NCBI RefSeq assembly: GCF_032854445.1
Contig: NC_088300.1
Span: forward strand, 46,536,984 to 46,600,983
Direction of reading: 5' to 3'
Source: Liolophura sinensis
Taxonomy: Eukaryota > Mollusca > Polyplacophora > Chitonida > Chitonidae
DNA: 64,000 nt
The notes beneath the pieces were generated by a model, which had not been told where the DNA came from, searched no databases, and was given only the letters and a program-made list of their open reading frames with translations. The position numbers and the translations under genes were made by a program. Of the stretch, positions 21,935 to 34,299 are shown piece after piece (position 1 is the stretch's first letter; each line of letters begins with the position of its first letter).

Positions 21935-22994
21935 ATGCATTCATTTATTGAGTTATTTGTTTACTTATTTCTTCATTTATTTTTTTTATCATTATTTTAT
22001 TTATTATTTACGCTGCATTTAGTGGATTGGTGTCCTGATTGGTTTTTTATTCATAATTGGCAACCACTGCATATATTGTTAAACTGAGTGTAAAATTTTT
22101 TCCACCAACACTCGGCAGTATTCGCCGAATGACGTCATACAAATCCAACCTTTACGAGCTGTCAGAGCTTCGCCATTTAGTTCAGTGTTAAGAAAGCCAC
22201 AAAAGTGACAACAAGCATATTGAATTTCTACACAAAATGGTTTGCTGTACTGCACACTGTTGTAAAAACAGGTGGTCGAAGAACCATGAAACCATGGGGT
22301 TTTTTTCAAGTTTTCAGACGATTTGGTCTTCAAGGAAGCGTGCATTCACGACACAAGAAGGAAGGGTTTTATACCCACCAAACATAGCCGTATCTGCTTT
22401 TGCCATTTTCCAGCAGAAAGCTACGAGAGGGATACAGATGAGCTCGAAAGATTTGGCTACTGTGAGGGTAGGAGTCGACTAAAACCTCAAACTATACCCA
22501 CCATAGTCACCATGGGTGGCAGACACAACCCAGGACATCTTTATTGAGACAATTTGAGCGAAACCCCCGATGTTGACACATGCACGATGATTGACCCTCC
22601 TCCAAGGCTTTCCATTTCACCCTTGCTGACTTTTACACAACAGACTTCCAATTCTGTCGGCATCACTACACAATTTGCACGACACCTGCACACAGTGGTT
22701 ATAAAATACTATCACCGTGTACTAAACTGAACTGAAAACTTACAAATAACTAATCTCTGTACACTAACGCCGACGTCCACATCGCACGTGTTTATAGGCC
22801 TATTGCACACAACTATAGGCCCCTAAAAGGCATAGGGTACCGGTAGTTGTCATTGCATATGTGTATGAATTTAGCATCTTTCGGGGAATGGAATGGTTAT
22901 TTGAAGCGGAAAGAAGGACAGAGTAGTAAATATTAAATCTTATATACACACGAAATGTACGACTACAGTGTAAGACAGGGTAAAGCTATAGCAA

Positions 22995-23110
22995 TGTAAC
23001 AAGTATCCCTACGGTACCGGTAAAAGATAATGCAATAGTCATAAGTCCTGGACCATGTGTGAGTCATAATGAGAACCGTTTAGCGTACCCGAATTCATTT
23101 CTCCTCGTGT
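22995..23110. repeat. Dispersed repeat, copy 1 (pair with 24401-24517)
   Basis: About 115 bp with TCATAAGTCCTGGACCATGT, GTGAGTCATAATGAGAACCG and TTTAGCGTACCC recurs in the same orientation 1.4 kb downstream with few mismatches. No coding potential is seen; it may be a fragment of a larger repeat family. Confidence 0.8.
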
Positions 23111-23629
23111 AAGGCAAGGCAAAGCTATAGCTTACCCCTTCTGTACCTGGCGGATAGCTGGAGATCGACTAGAGAAGTAAATCTATATTTTGGTGGATTT
23201 AAAGTTATAATTACGTTTCTCAGAGACCCTGCCGGTATCATACTGTGTAAACAGGTTATGAGCTTCATAATTAAAACAAGTAGCTAAATCTAATCCTTTA
23301 AGAAGACTTACTCGTACGAGGGGCATCAGATACACAGTCTTTTGTATCAGATTAGAAGATTGCTATACCCTATACCCCAGGCTTACTTTTTGTATAGGGT
23401 TTAGGGAATAGCATGATATAAGCTATAAGCACGAGCACTACCTATTAGATGCAAGGATCTGCAGTCAGATACAGATCCAGAGAATGGTGTAAATCTTAGA
23501 AGAAAGAAGTGCATCTCCTTCAGGACATAATGCCACATGCACCTGGTGCAACCAAAGCGACTGATATTTCACAGGACTGGTCATACGAGGCCTCATCTCC
23601 ATAATAAATTCATAATTTCTATATTTGCT

Positions 23630-23960
23630 AGTTAATGCCATACTCAAGAATATTCACCTGTAGTATAGGTGTCTGTTTTAGGGATAGAGGTAATAAGATT
23701 GTCCAAGGTAAAGCACTGACATTTGGCAAATTGCCAAAGCAACGTTCTCACACGCATGTGACCTATAGATGTGCACACCATATTGGTCAACGAGTGTCGT
23801 CGATCAAGCAACCCGTCTGTTGTCACCAAGAGCGAACAGTGAAAAAGAGAGAATTCCCTGTCCAAGGCCGGATTTGAACCCACAAATCAGGTGTTCTTTT
23901 TATTGCAAGACAAGCGTCTTAATTACTCAGGGACGATCCGCTCCCAACTTTATCATTTTC
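23630..23960 (-). mobile_element. SINE-like element, reverse orientation
   Basis: It begins GTTAATGCCATACTCAAGAA, the reverse of the SINE tail. It ends with GGCCGGATTTGAACCCAC and AATTACTCAGGGACGATC, which reverse-complemented gives a tRNA-like B box (GGGTTCAAATCC) and an A-box-like region. The middle is unlike the other SINE copies, so it may be a second subfamily or two adjacent insertions. Confidence 0.5.
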
Positions 23961-24400
23961 ATAATCAAGTAATCGGTGGCATCATATAATACAGAATACA
24001 GAGTTTGACGAGGATCGACTGACTGTTTCCTTCAGCTTTAAAGTTGCTTTCTACATTTCTACTTTCGCTATACCACAATATAACTTGACGATGTTGATGC
24101 CGTGATATGTTTAGTGCTGCCTCACCAAAGCATTATACAGAGGAGGCCAGATGATACCATAGTCAATCATAACAAATAACCTGATCACCAAAGTGCTAAT
24201 TCCTCAGTCATAAAGCAGTTACCAATACTGTTGCTATTACCTGATATCCAACCTGTGCATTCGAGGCAGACCATTTACTTTCAATTAAAAGAGAACTTGC
24301 AGATATTACAGCAAAACAATTGTCTCTATCCAAAAAATTTTACATGTAATTTGCTTCCACTCTTAGATTCACCAAGCACTTGCGGCAAGTAATCACACAA

Positions 24401-24517
24401 TGTTACAAGTATCCCCACAGTACCGGTAAAGGATAATGCAAGAGTCATAAGTCCTGGATCATGTGTGAGTCATAATGAGAACCGTTTAGCGTACCCGGAT
24501 TCATCTCTCCTCGTGAG
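24401..24517. repeat. Dispersed repeat, copy 2
   Basis: Direct-orientation partner of 22995-23110. The shared core TGTGAGTCATAATGAGAACC and GTTTAGCGTACCCG is nearly unchanged. Confidence 0.8.
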
Positions 24518-25286
24518 TTTCTGTATTCGGCACTCCTAGGTGCAATGAAATAATCATCCCTTTGTAGATAAACGGTATAGAAAGCGAAAACGGCACTACT
24601 AGTTATATTAGCAATTTCTTGTAAACTGGTCTCTTTTTAGCTGATGTTGACGTATTATATCGACGTTTGAATGATGTTCTAGATAAGTATATATTAGAAA
24701 TCTGTATTGTTTTAGAAAAGATTACACTGAAAATGATCTGGGGAAAAGAACATTTTGGATTTCTCACACAGCAAAATTTAGTTTATATGTGAGAGAAGTA
24801 TACACGTCATGAGGGTATTATGTGTTTTTCATCTTCTTCAGTTATGCCTACACGCCATTTAGTTGTGTCCCTTAATACGTGGATTCGGAAATGCACTCTT
24901 TACCACTTTCGGACACTGTGGCTCGATTTTCATTAAATGCTCTAATAATGTGGCGTTCATGAAGACGCTTAAGGTTCATTTACGGGATATCGTGGCTTAC
25001 AGGATACTTCGGATTTACAAGAACTAAAATTGCATCGTACGAAGGTTTCAATAGAAATATACACCAAAAAAGATGAACTGCATCGAGGTGGAAAGACCAA
25101 CAATGTGTGCACAAAATCTGTCATTCTTTTGAAATGGATACCTGTACATAAGGCTGAAACATTTTGCAATACAAGGAAAAACCCGAAGACTCTTTACGCG
25201 TTGTCATGCAGATGTCAGTCTAATTCCAAACCTTTTCTGTAACATTCTTAACATTCTGATAGTCTGTGGACAAATTATCAGTACAT

Positions 25287-25335
25287 CGGATCCTCCAATG
25301 CTGGGAATAGGCTGTGTAAAGGCACGGTAATATTC
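25287..25335 (-). pseudogene. Duplicate of the 3' coding end of the DHHC gene
   Basis: CCTCCAATGCTGGGAATAGG followed by CTGTGTAAAGGCACG is repeated about 110 bp away inside the DHHC coding region (25402-25437). In the real gene this encodes VPLHSLFPALEDP. The downstream copy lies past the stop codon, so it is a partial tandem duplication and is not expected to be translated. Confidence 0.8.
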
Positions 25336-25368
25336 CCTAACAGTCAATAGGGTATATTGTCACGTGAT

Positions 25369-26487
25369 CTACGGGTGGACGTCTGGCCAGTGCACTGGGT
25401 CCTCCAATGCTGGGAATAGGCTGTGTAAAGGCACGATTATATTCAGATACCAATATCGACCAAAAACAGATTTAAGTTTATTTTGTACTGACCGGCCATC
25501 TGACATCCTAATGTTGTTATCACGTTCAAACGACGTCTGTCCTTTCACTATCATGTCCATATTTATATACAGAAAATGAAACGTCAAGGGAAAAAAGAAA
25601 ATCAAAGACCACAACACAGAGGTGAGCGTTGTGGTTTTTCCGCTGGCTCGTCCAAAACACCAGCGCATGTGCACAGAGACCGGAAACATGTCCAAGATCG
25701 TCGTCTGCTCGAACATAATATAATAATAGTAAAGGCTTGAGTGGATTGCAGCATATAAACATGCCACAGAACCCCAAAAACAAAACACAATGAAGTGTCG
25801 CATGTTTCGATATCCTACACAAGAACCGACAAAAAAGCAGTGATGGTCCCGTTTGAGCACACACGTCCGACACAGAGCACAGTGGTGGCACCTCGGGGGA
25901 CGGGAATGATTACAGACGATGCAAGGCACCCAGGACCAATACGGATGAACCGTTCTCTGGGGTAGACCGCAGTCTGAGACTCCAGACATGACATACATCA
26001 CAGACGGAGAATTGTTCTTTGTCCCTTTCAGATCGTTGTTGTTGCTTACCTCTTGTTCAGTGATATGTAATTCCTCGTTTGATGAAGTGGACGTAATTGT
26101 CGCCTGTCTGATGTCTTCCCCATAAACACTCGGCGAATAGCTTGAAACCACATAACGGACACACAACCAATTGACAAACATTTCTACACATATGACGAGC
26201 ACGAAAAGTTGGCTTAGCGTTTCCCAGTATTGGGGCACTTCGGTGTAGATGGCGGGTATTACCTCGGTGTACCCGTACCAACCGGCGGTGCCGATGGTAA
26301 GCAGACACCAGACGGGGGCCCAGGTATTTAACCGACTGACATGGCATGGATCCGTCAACCACAGGTAACACGTTCCCCAAACTCCTCTCACTGACATATC
26401 GGGGTGTATAGGCCCAACCTTGCTCCAGAACTCGTGACCGGCGGACTTATCCAACTCGGTAATAATAAGGATCGTCCACGATGTCAA
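25369..26487 (-). CDS. DHHC-type palmitoyltransferase (ZDHHC22/24-like)
   Basis: A single uninterrupted 372-codon frame. It transfers palmitate to cysteines of target proteins at membranes. The Cys-rich domain is at about residues 189-233: CIVC, then RPPRCHHCALCRTCVLKRDHHC, with the catalytic DHHC at 214-217 and GSCVGYRNMRHF after it. Hydrophobic segments lie near 57-70, 92-112, 232-262 and 290-308, giving a four-pass protein with the catalytic domain between segments 2 and 3. TSFE at 318-321 is in the place of the usual TTxE motif. An insert of about 60 polar residues (120-180) precedes the Cys-rich domain. The start ATG is the first in frame; a second Met at residue 31 is possible. The last 15 codons are echoed just downstream. 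Confidence 0.9.
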   Translation of the reverse strand: MTSWTILIITELDKSAGHEFWSKVGPIHPDMSVRGVWGTCYLWLTDPCHVSRLNTWAPVWCLLTIGTAGWYGYTEVIPAIYTEVPQYWETLSQLFVLVICVEMFVNWLCVRYVVSSYSPSVYGEDIRQATITSTSSNEELHITEQEVSNNNDLKGTKNNSPSVMYVMSGVSDCGLPQRTVHPYWSWVPCIVCNHSRPPRCHHCALCRTCVLKRDHHCFFVGSCVGYRNMRHFIVFCFWGSVACLYAAIHSSLYYYYIMFEQTTILDMFPVSVHMRWCFGRASGKTTTLTSVLWSLIFFFPLTFHFLYINMDMIVKGQTSFERDNNIRMSDGRSVQNKLKSVFGRYWYLNIIVPLHSLFPALEDPVHWPDVHP

Positions 26488-26499
26488 GCAAATCAGTCT

Positions 26500-29400
26500 A
26501 TTTTACCTTTACATATCACATCTGGTGATAGAGTCAATCAAGGTTGTGTTGCTTTAGGCACGAGACGTTAGTGATCTGTGTTAACAGGGTGCCTGTGCGG
26601 ACAGCAAATCGTCTATGCCCGTGTCAGCATGCCAGTATTGGCACCTACATGTTTATATAGGTATGCACGACGGGCGATCAACACCCGCATATATAATCCC
26701 TACCACCCAATAATTCATGATCCGAATATTCAACTCAAAGCCGAATAGTTTTCAGAACTAGTTATGTAATGACAAATGATAACAAATGACCGAGTAACGC
26801 ATCGGTTTCGGATTAGTTATGGATCAGAGAACGTTCTGGATCTCCGTGGATGGTAAATAATTTGCAGATCATAACAACTACCAGGAAAAATTTCACAGAA
26901 ACTTACTCTGGTCTGGATTGGTACGGTTTGTTTTCACAAAAGTCGCAAAGTATAACAATGATTTCAAATTTATTATAATTCTTAACTCTTAAATGATACA
27001 GCATATCACATGTTGTGAGATATCAGTGCCAACTCAAATTAAAAAAGCTTTTGCCACGTAATAATTTTGAAAGCTGTAATGAAATGTTAAATTACAATAT
27101 ATTTCGCATGTACAACATTGCACACAACTCCTAAAAATGTTAATTTGACACAATATGGTGTTGGCATTTCTAAGTGGAAAAGAGCTTGGTAATTAATGAT
27201 TCAGTTTCAATATTTTAAAAGAAACTTCCGATCGCCTCAGGTTTGCACAAACTGAAATTGAGCACCTTTCAGGGGTAAAGTCCAGGGGACATTATGTTGG
27301 CAGAGCTGGACAAAATGGCGGAAAATTAGCCGCGGGTCAGAACTTATACTGTAAGCTTAAGCCGTAGCCAATTAGTACCTGAAATAGAAATCAACTCGCG
27401 CTCAGACTTGTACAGCCTAACGTAATCCGACTAATTAATCGGTCAGCAGAAATGCAGCCAACTGCACGCTACATACAAGCACTTAATGATCAGTTTAACG
27501 CCAGTCTTATTATGTACAGTATATCAACAACCTCGCCGGATCTGGGAGGTTACGCCAGGGAAAGTATAGATTATAATTAGAACTTGTCAATTCATTAGAC
27601 CAGTAACTATATGTATATTGCTCTTGGCTGATTACATTTCCAATAACGTTATTCAACTCAGTTGTATACCCCAATTCCAACACGAATAAAATGTTTGTCG
27701 AAGTTAGCGCTTATAGTTATGCATCGTTAATCAATTTGACCGATACATGAAAAATTTGATTCAAATCTGCGTTACTGGACGAGCACGCACTGAAAAAGTG
27801 TGATAAGTGGACGGGAAGTTTTTTTTTTTTAAAAACACATGTGTTTATCATGTGTGCAAAACATGTTTTCTTTCCCACTATGTATATGCTTTAGCTAACG
27901 TTTATAATCTGTTGACGCAGTTAACCTGTTTCGTGTTTTTTGACCTTTGATCATTTGCTTGTGTCGTGTCTTGCTTCTGACAAATGAGGTTGAAGGCTAG
28001 AATCCAGCTCTCGCTCGGTTTGGCAAACTGGCATTGCGAAGGGGAGTGGTCCCACTCCAGGCTCTCGGATTTTCTCAGTGCACATATAAATGTAAGTGAA
28101 TTCTTGTTTCTGGCGTTAAAGCGAAATCAAATAAATAAATAAATGTGGAATAGGCGATTGGGCCTGGCATTCCACCAAAATGAAGCGGAATTACAACGAG
28201 GTGCTGGCATATGGACCTACATATACGTGCTGATACTAAATAATTCATATAGCTTACAGTATTGTATTGTGCCATATGTTATAATAATAAAACACCTTAA
28301 TCCTATCAGCACCATGAGCATAGGTCTACACTCTTTAGTACGGCATGCCATTCGAGAGGTGTTCTATTGACATGACGATACCGGTTTACCTGTCTATGTG
28401 TTAAACACAACAGCTGTATGGCTCCCACAATCTGTGATGTTTCATCATCAATAGCACAGACCGCTAGCTGAGATATTTTCCTGTACATGTCCATACAGCT
28501 GCTGAATATATGCTGGGATAAAGTATGGATACCATATCCAAGATTACGTCATCTTCATCCATACGTCTAAGCAGATAACCTCATTATACCAATACCCAAA
28601 TTCTTCTTATCATAAGGACAGATATTATAGCAGTGGTGAAAGCAAAGAATTACATATCTATCCCAGTTTTTGGAATAGTAAAGATATGAATATGTTGTTC
28701 ATTAGATGGACTTGCCATGTGAAAAAAAAGAAACTAAAAACATATTCTTGCTTCAATTACGTGTATATTGGCTAAAAGCAGCAGACCAGGTATTCCAAAA
28801 ATTAGAAAAATTATAGGGTAAGTGATGAGATTCGTGTAACAGGTTATATGTACCTGTATAGTTTCAAAGACAGTAACGGGTTTAAATATATAGTGCTCTA
28901 TATTTCCATCCGTTATGCAGTTAGTAGACCGTGTGTTTAAACACCATTAACGAGGAGAGTACCACCTGTAACCAATTAACTTAGTAAACTGCAATCGAGA
29001 TCATTGGGAATTTTGAGGTGTACTTGTTCGCAGGCAAAGGGCCTGTACTCCACGGAACAATCAAAATTGTTTGACCGACACACTCAAACCAGCAAGAAAT
29101 GCTGGGAATTTCAAAATGATTGTTTGTAATACATTATTGTACTTTCATGCAGTAATTATATTAACAAATAATTACGAATATAATACCGGTCTTGTGCACA
29201 CATCATTTTCAACAAACTATACAATTGCAGTATTACTGATAAGTTATATACTGGCAGAATTCGGCACTTGCCATTTCTGACCGTTATGTGCAACTAATGT
29301 AATGGCAAGAGACTGTATCTCCGCCAGCGGTATAGCGTAGTGCTGAGCAGAATGTCTATACACGGATACTTCATCCTTCCTTGTTACCGATTCACAGTTC

Positions 29401-29980
29401 AGTATCCAAAATAATCTATGCATGGCAGGCGCCAAGTTTTCTTAGTTCACCACTATACATGACGTTCATTTAAATGATATTGGGTTATCTTATTAGACAC
29501 CTTTGCGTACAGCCTAAAGGATATGGTATCCATGGAAACATTCGATCGGAAACATAGCACGGACTTCATATTTTTATATTTTATATGTCGGCATGAGACG
29601 GCTGGTGTGCGGGCAGAGTCATGAATTGCGAAAATAACTAGTAAATACACAGTGCCTACAATGTTCGATCTGACAGAAATACTGGTACAGATGACCCTGA
29701 AGTTTGTACCTTAGTAGTGGTTTTGGGGCCATTACAGATCATTTGCCTTCCACTAATATGGCATATATATTCCGAGGATGAGGGTGAAACGTGTGTGTCA
29801 CATCTAGGAATGTTCGTGAGTTAGTTTCCAAAAGTTGGTGGCTTATTCGGGTTTAATTTGAGTCTCTTCCACCAATTAAAACTTACCACCGGGGTATACA
29901 TGAAACATTTTTAATAAGGGTGAAATAAACTAAAATAAAATAAAAAAAGATAAAAAAAATGAAATAGTCTTCCAAACTCG
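26500..29980. other. Intergenic, no gene seen
   Basis: AT-rich, with no splice-bounded coding block. The only identified piece is a SINE tail at 28098-28143 (GGCGTTAAAGCGAAATCAAA then TAAATAAATAAA). Short open frames lack family features. Confidence 0.6.
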
Positions 29981-29989
29981 TGACTCATT

Positions 29990-30192
29990 TAGTTAGCGCC
30001 CTAGCGCAGCGTAATGACCAAGGAGCCTCTCACCAATGCGGTCGCTGTGAGTTCAAGTCCAGTTCACGCTGACTTCCTCTCCGGCCGTAAGTGTTGGCCA
30101 CCGTCGTAAACGCGAAATATTCTCGAGTATGGCTTAAAAAAAGATACTGGTAAATCATCGCGGTGTTAAATAAAGTAAAATTTATAAATAAA
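29990..30192 (+). mobile_element. tRNA-headed SINE, near full length
   Basis: The head has TTAGCGCCCTAGCGCAGCG and GTGAGTTCAAGTCC, which fit the A and B boxes of an RNA polymerase III promoter. The body CTCTCCGGCCGTAAGTG, GGCCACCGTCGTAAACG and AAATATTCTCGAGTATGG matches the other copies. The tail reads GTTAAATAAAGTAAA and lies next to an A-rich run. It is a SINE and not a tRNA gene, because no cloverleaf can be completed. Confidence 0.75.
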
Positions 30193-30199
30193 TGATATC

Positions 30200-33000
30200 G
30201 GTATTACGAACCGATTAATCTGGGTAGGATTATCTGAACACTGATTATACCTCTTGTCGCCATGTGACTGAAAAATTGTGAAGTACAACATAATGACCAA
30301 AGCATACATATATATTACATATTCATATAGGTGAATAGAGCACATTAGGACTGACTGATTTTGCTTTATACATGCATGGTTTCCTCTTTGTATTTGTTCC
30401 TATGCCAAATCCGATATCTGTCTTTAGCCTAATACAATTTATAGCTATATGCATCTTATGCCATGGATGCTTATAAACAGATGTTATTAATTTATGGGAT
30501 GGAATTGTCTCGAATATTGTATCTTTGCTGAAAACAAAACATCAAGGCTTTTCAGGTTGTGGCACAGTTTGTTTGTACCATATACAGGTTTCATGTTACG
30601 TCCATAAATTGCTGGATTTGAGTAATCTCCCATCTACTTACGTTGTAAATTATTCAGTAATTTGGGAAAACGCTCAAAATATTAACCCTCACCGAATTTG
30701 GTTGCATTAAGTCCAAATTTAAACATCAGGATAGTATTCCTTGCATGTTATTGTTCAAGTTTTGAAATTGTATAATCATGACTCCAGTTTTTAAAATTTA
30801 GGATATGGATTGTGCTCGTTGGACACATGATACACAACAACAATAGTCCTAATTATAACCTTCATTCGATTTGTATCTTGCCTGGTTATATCCGTTAACG
30901 CTATTTGTTACGGAAATGTTTTAACCGACGGACGGGAATTCTCAGCGGTTGACTACGACTCCTTAAAACAGGAAATCCGGTTTCTTCCTATATATGAGGG
31001 CCATGGCTAACACCAGTAAATTAACATTCCTGATACTTCATCGCTTTATTTGAATTTTCAATTTAAGACAGGGTAATAACTTGTCCCTACGCCCAAAGAT
31101 TTAAAGTAAATTTCATTTATTTTTTTTTAATTAAATGCATTAAATTAAATGAATTAAATGCATTTAAATGTTTGAATTCTATGGTGGCCTTTATGGACCA
31201 TATAGCCGATGTTTAGATATTCTGAGGTCACAAGAAGTTTTCTCCATGTTGGAATAGCTCTTACTATCGACGAGTAAAAGATCTTTTAAATAATGTTCTC
31301 CAAAAATTTACCTGTAAGTGAATATGAAGGAAGATAACAGATACTATGACGACAGAGTACGTTGCCACGGCGGTATGATCCTTAAAGCCCACACTACTAC
31401 TCGAATAATTGGCAGAATTTAATTCTATGAAGAAAGCCTAAAAAAAAAGAATGTGAAAAAATTTCAGTTTTACTGGCCTGTCTCCTGTTTCCCACTTAAT
31501 ACGGTCTTTTCTTTTCGGTATTCCACATGCAGAGCCAATTGCTTCTTTTCTGTCAAGAAGGTGACGTCCACTCAACGGATGAAAATCCGTGCAGCATTGG
31601 AAATCCATAAAAGTGCATGTATAAAGTTCAAGAAACTTCTAGGGTTCCACACGAGTGAGACGCAAACGATAGTGTGGCCCACTATATTTCTTACATATCA
31701 TACATAATATATGAACACAAGCGGCAAAATAGCAGAATGCATTTTAGCATCACTCAAACAACACACTTTCTGTTAAATTTAACATTTTATTTATTTGAGT
31801 GTGAGTTTAATAAAAGCAGATGACCGCCAACCCTGCTTTCATAATGATGCAGCACAAAATAATCTGTATACTCAGGTATGTTTAGAAGGTATAGCTGTTT
31901 CATAGACCATGCAAAATATTATCACCAATAAAATCCTCTCAAGTGGTCAGTGTAATCTCTTGAGATCCAGTGTTTTCAGAATATGAGAAAATTACAGAAA
32001 ACAAGTGACACAAACGGACGTACAGACGGGCATCCAGATGACAGCCCAAAATATGCTCCAATGAAAGGCGTTACGTGATTTCCCACTACTGTTTTCAAGG
32101 CAGGCGCATAAGCAAATTACGTAAAATGTGACTAACGAAACAGGCACACAGAAACATGGAAGGGCAACAGTTTCATAAGCCAAACATATGCACCAACCTC
32201 AAGCGTTACATGCATATACTCACCCCAACCTGTGAGTTTCATGATTTTCCTCTAGTTAGTTTTCAAGACTTCACACTAATTAGTTTTCAAGACTTTAAAA
32301 CTGGCCCAAAGAAAAAGCAATCGTAATATAACCCTTCCCTTTTAAGGGATGTATGTATTCTTGGGTTTTCACGAGGGTAGTTATTCGGTGTGTGTATGTA
32401 TGTATGTGGCATGAGTCCAGCCGCCAGAATGCTGCCTTCATTGAAATATGCGGAAGACATCAGCCATGACACCTCAACCAGAAACATTATACAGACACCG
32501 GGCCAAACAATCTTGTTTCCTTGCTCTAACCTATCAATGTACACCTATCAGCAACAAGTCTTTGGTATGATCCCATCCGAAACGGATCGCAGATCTCCCA
32601 ACTTTGAGGCGCTCGCTCTCTCCATCGCTAAGCCACGCACCGAAGCGGTTCTCCCTTATAAAGATGGGGCGTGAATAAGTACAAAGGATACGAAGATTTG
32701 ATCGATTGTTTAGTGTTTGACGCCGTGCTCAATAATTTTTCTCTTATATCGCTGCACTATTGTTTATCTGTGGAGGAATCCTGAGATCCCGCAGATCCGG
32801 GAGAGACAAACCTGCTGACCGCAGCCTAAAAACTTCTGTCTGAATGAGCACATCTATTAATATTCAATAGGTTAATTATATGAATTATAAAAAGGAACGA
32901 AATACGAAGATTTATCATTCAAATGTACTAAACTTTGTTCAAATGTACTAAATTTTGAATCAATTCCAAACATATTCACGTGAATGTCACACAGAAGTCA
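30200..33000. other. Intergenic, no gene seen
   Basis: Nothing with coding character. The 32290-32680 stretch has overlapping short frames on both strands and words (GGTGTCTGTATAATGTTTCT on the reverse strand) that look like a dispersed repeat, but this could not be settled by eye. Confidence 0.5.
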
Positions 33001-33011
33001 TGTACGATGTT

Positions 33012-33192
33012 AGTTACGCTCGTAATATCAGTGGCAATGCCTCGCCATACTCGCTTCAAGTATGCTCGTAATATCAGCGGCTATGCCTCGCCATACTCGC
33101 TTCAAGTATGCTCGTAATATAAGCGGCTATGCCTCGCCGTGCTCGCTACAAGTATGCTGAGGCATAGCCGTTGATGTTATGAGCGTAGGTAT
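33012..33192. mobile_element. Foldback repeat with 46-bp internal direct repeats
   Basis: A 46-bp unit (CTCGTAATATCAGCGGCTAT, GCCTCGCCATACTCGC) is repeated three times with starts near 33019, 33065 and 33111. The end (GAGGCATAGCCGTTGATGTT, ATGAGCGTAG) is the reverse complement of the unit start, so the block folds back on itself. This is consistent with a MITE whose terminal repeat was amplified in tandem. Confidence 0.7.
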
Positions 33193-33297
33193 TACTATCG
33201 TATTTTTGACAAATACCAACATAAAATGGAATATCCCATCCGTATTTTGAATGGTACATAATGCATTGTTTTAGTTGAGACACTAAATCTGACTCTG

Positions 33298-33400
33298 ATC
33301 TGATTGGTGTTTTACGCTGTACTCAATGATATTCCACTTAAACGACGGCGGCCAGCGTTATGGATCTTCCCACGCACGGCCGGAGAGGACACTATATCTG
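33298..33400 (-). mobile_element. SINE fragment, reverse orientation
   Basis: TGATTGGTGTTTTACGCTGT, ACTCAATGATATTCCACTTA and GACGGCGGCCAGCG, then CACGCACGGCCGGAGAGG, are the reverse complement of the SINE tail and body. Confidence 0.75.
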
Positions 33401-34004
33401 TACAGCGGCGAAATCAGGCACAGCGCGCAATTCAACATATATGCGATGTACAGCCCATGGCCTTCCGGTTTGGGCAGCTTAGAAGGCTGGTGAGTACTTT
33501 CCACTTGAACTGCTAGTTTCAGACTAGTGAAGTACGACACCTAGAACAACCATTGTTCTCTTGACGAATTCTGAGCCAATGCCAAGGATTGGATGGGTAT
33601 GTCTAGGTCGGCGGTCAACTCTAAAATGCTGAACACATTTATGGCGTGTGTATTTTACACTCATGAGCATATCTTTGGCACGGGCCTGTGCCATGCTTTT
33701 TAAAAAAAAATTTCGCATCTTTTTTACGATAGGTTTTATTCTTAATAAATATTTCTGACAATGAACTGTTTCACTGCCAGTCTGGTGGCGTGTTTTTCTT
33801 ACAAACCAGCGCAGAATTTTCTATCTACGGCAACTTTGTATAATAAAGTCAACAAAGAATGCTCAGGGCAGAAGTCAGCACATGTACAACAATCTATTCC
33901 TCTTGGACAGCTCCCCACTCGAGGCTGCCACAAAGTCAGAAAAGCAAAAATACAGACCTGATATGGCATACGACTATGAAATCTGTTTTGCTTATTTATT
34001 AATT

Positions 34005-34236
34005 TTATTGGTGATTAATGCCGTGCTCAAGAATATTTCACTTATACTACAGCAGCCAGCATTATGGCAGAGCCCGTGTGGAACCCACAATCATCACCTT
34101 GTCGCTCGCAGACTTTTCTACCTACGACTGAAGAGGAAGCTAGAATGAGTTAAACTTGAACTCAGACTCAGTTTGAGAGGCTCGTGGGTCTTTGTGCTGC
34201 GCTAACACATTAACCACTACGCCACAAAATCTTTTT
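34005..34236 (-). mobile_element. tRNA-headed SINE, reverse orientation, near full length
   Basis: From the tail (GTGATTAATGCCGTGCTCAA) through the body (CAGCAGCCAGCATTATGG) to the head, which reverse-complemented reads GGCGTAGTGGTTAATGTG and GAGTTCAAGTTTAACTC, A- and B-box-like. It complements the forward copies near 29990 and 40106. Confidence 0.75.
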
Positions 34237-34299
34237 TTGCTAATTAACATCTAATAGTTTTTATGTGACTAGTCTGATTTAAGCATGTAACCCATGCTG

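Noticed and set aside
29990-30080. tRNA gene
   Set aside because: It has A- and B-box-like words but no complete cloverleaf or anticodon arm; it continues into a SINE body.
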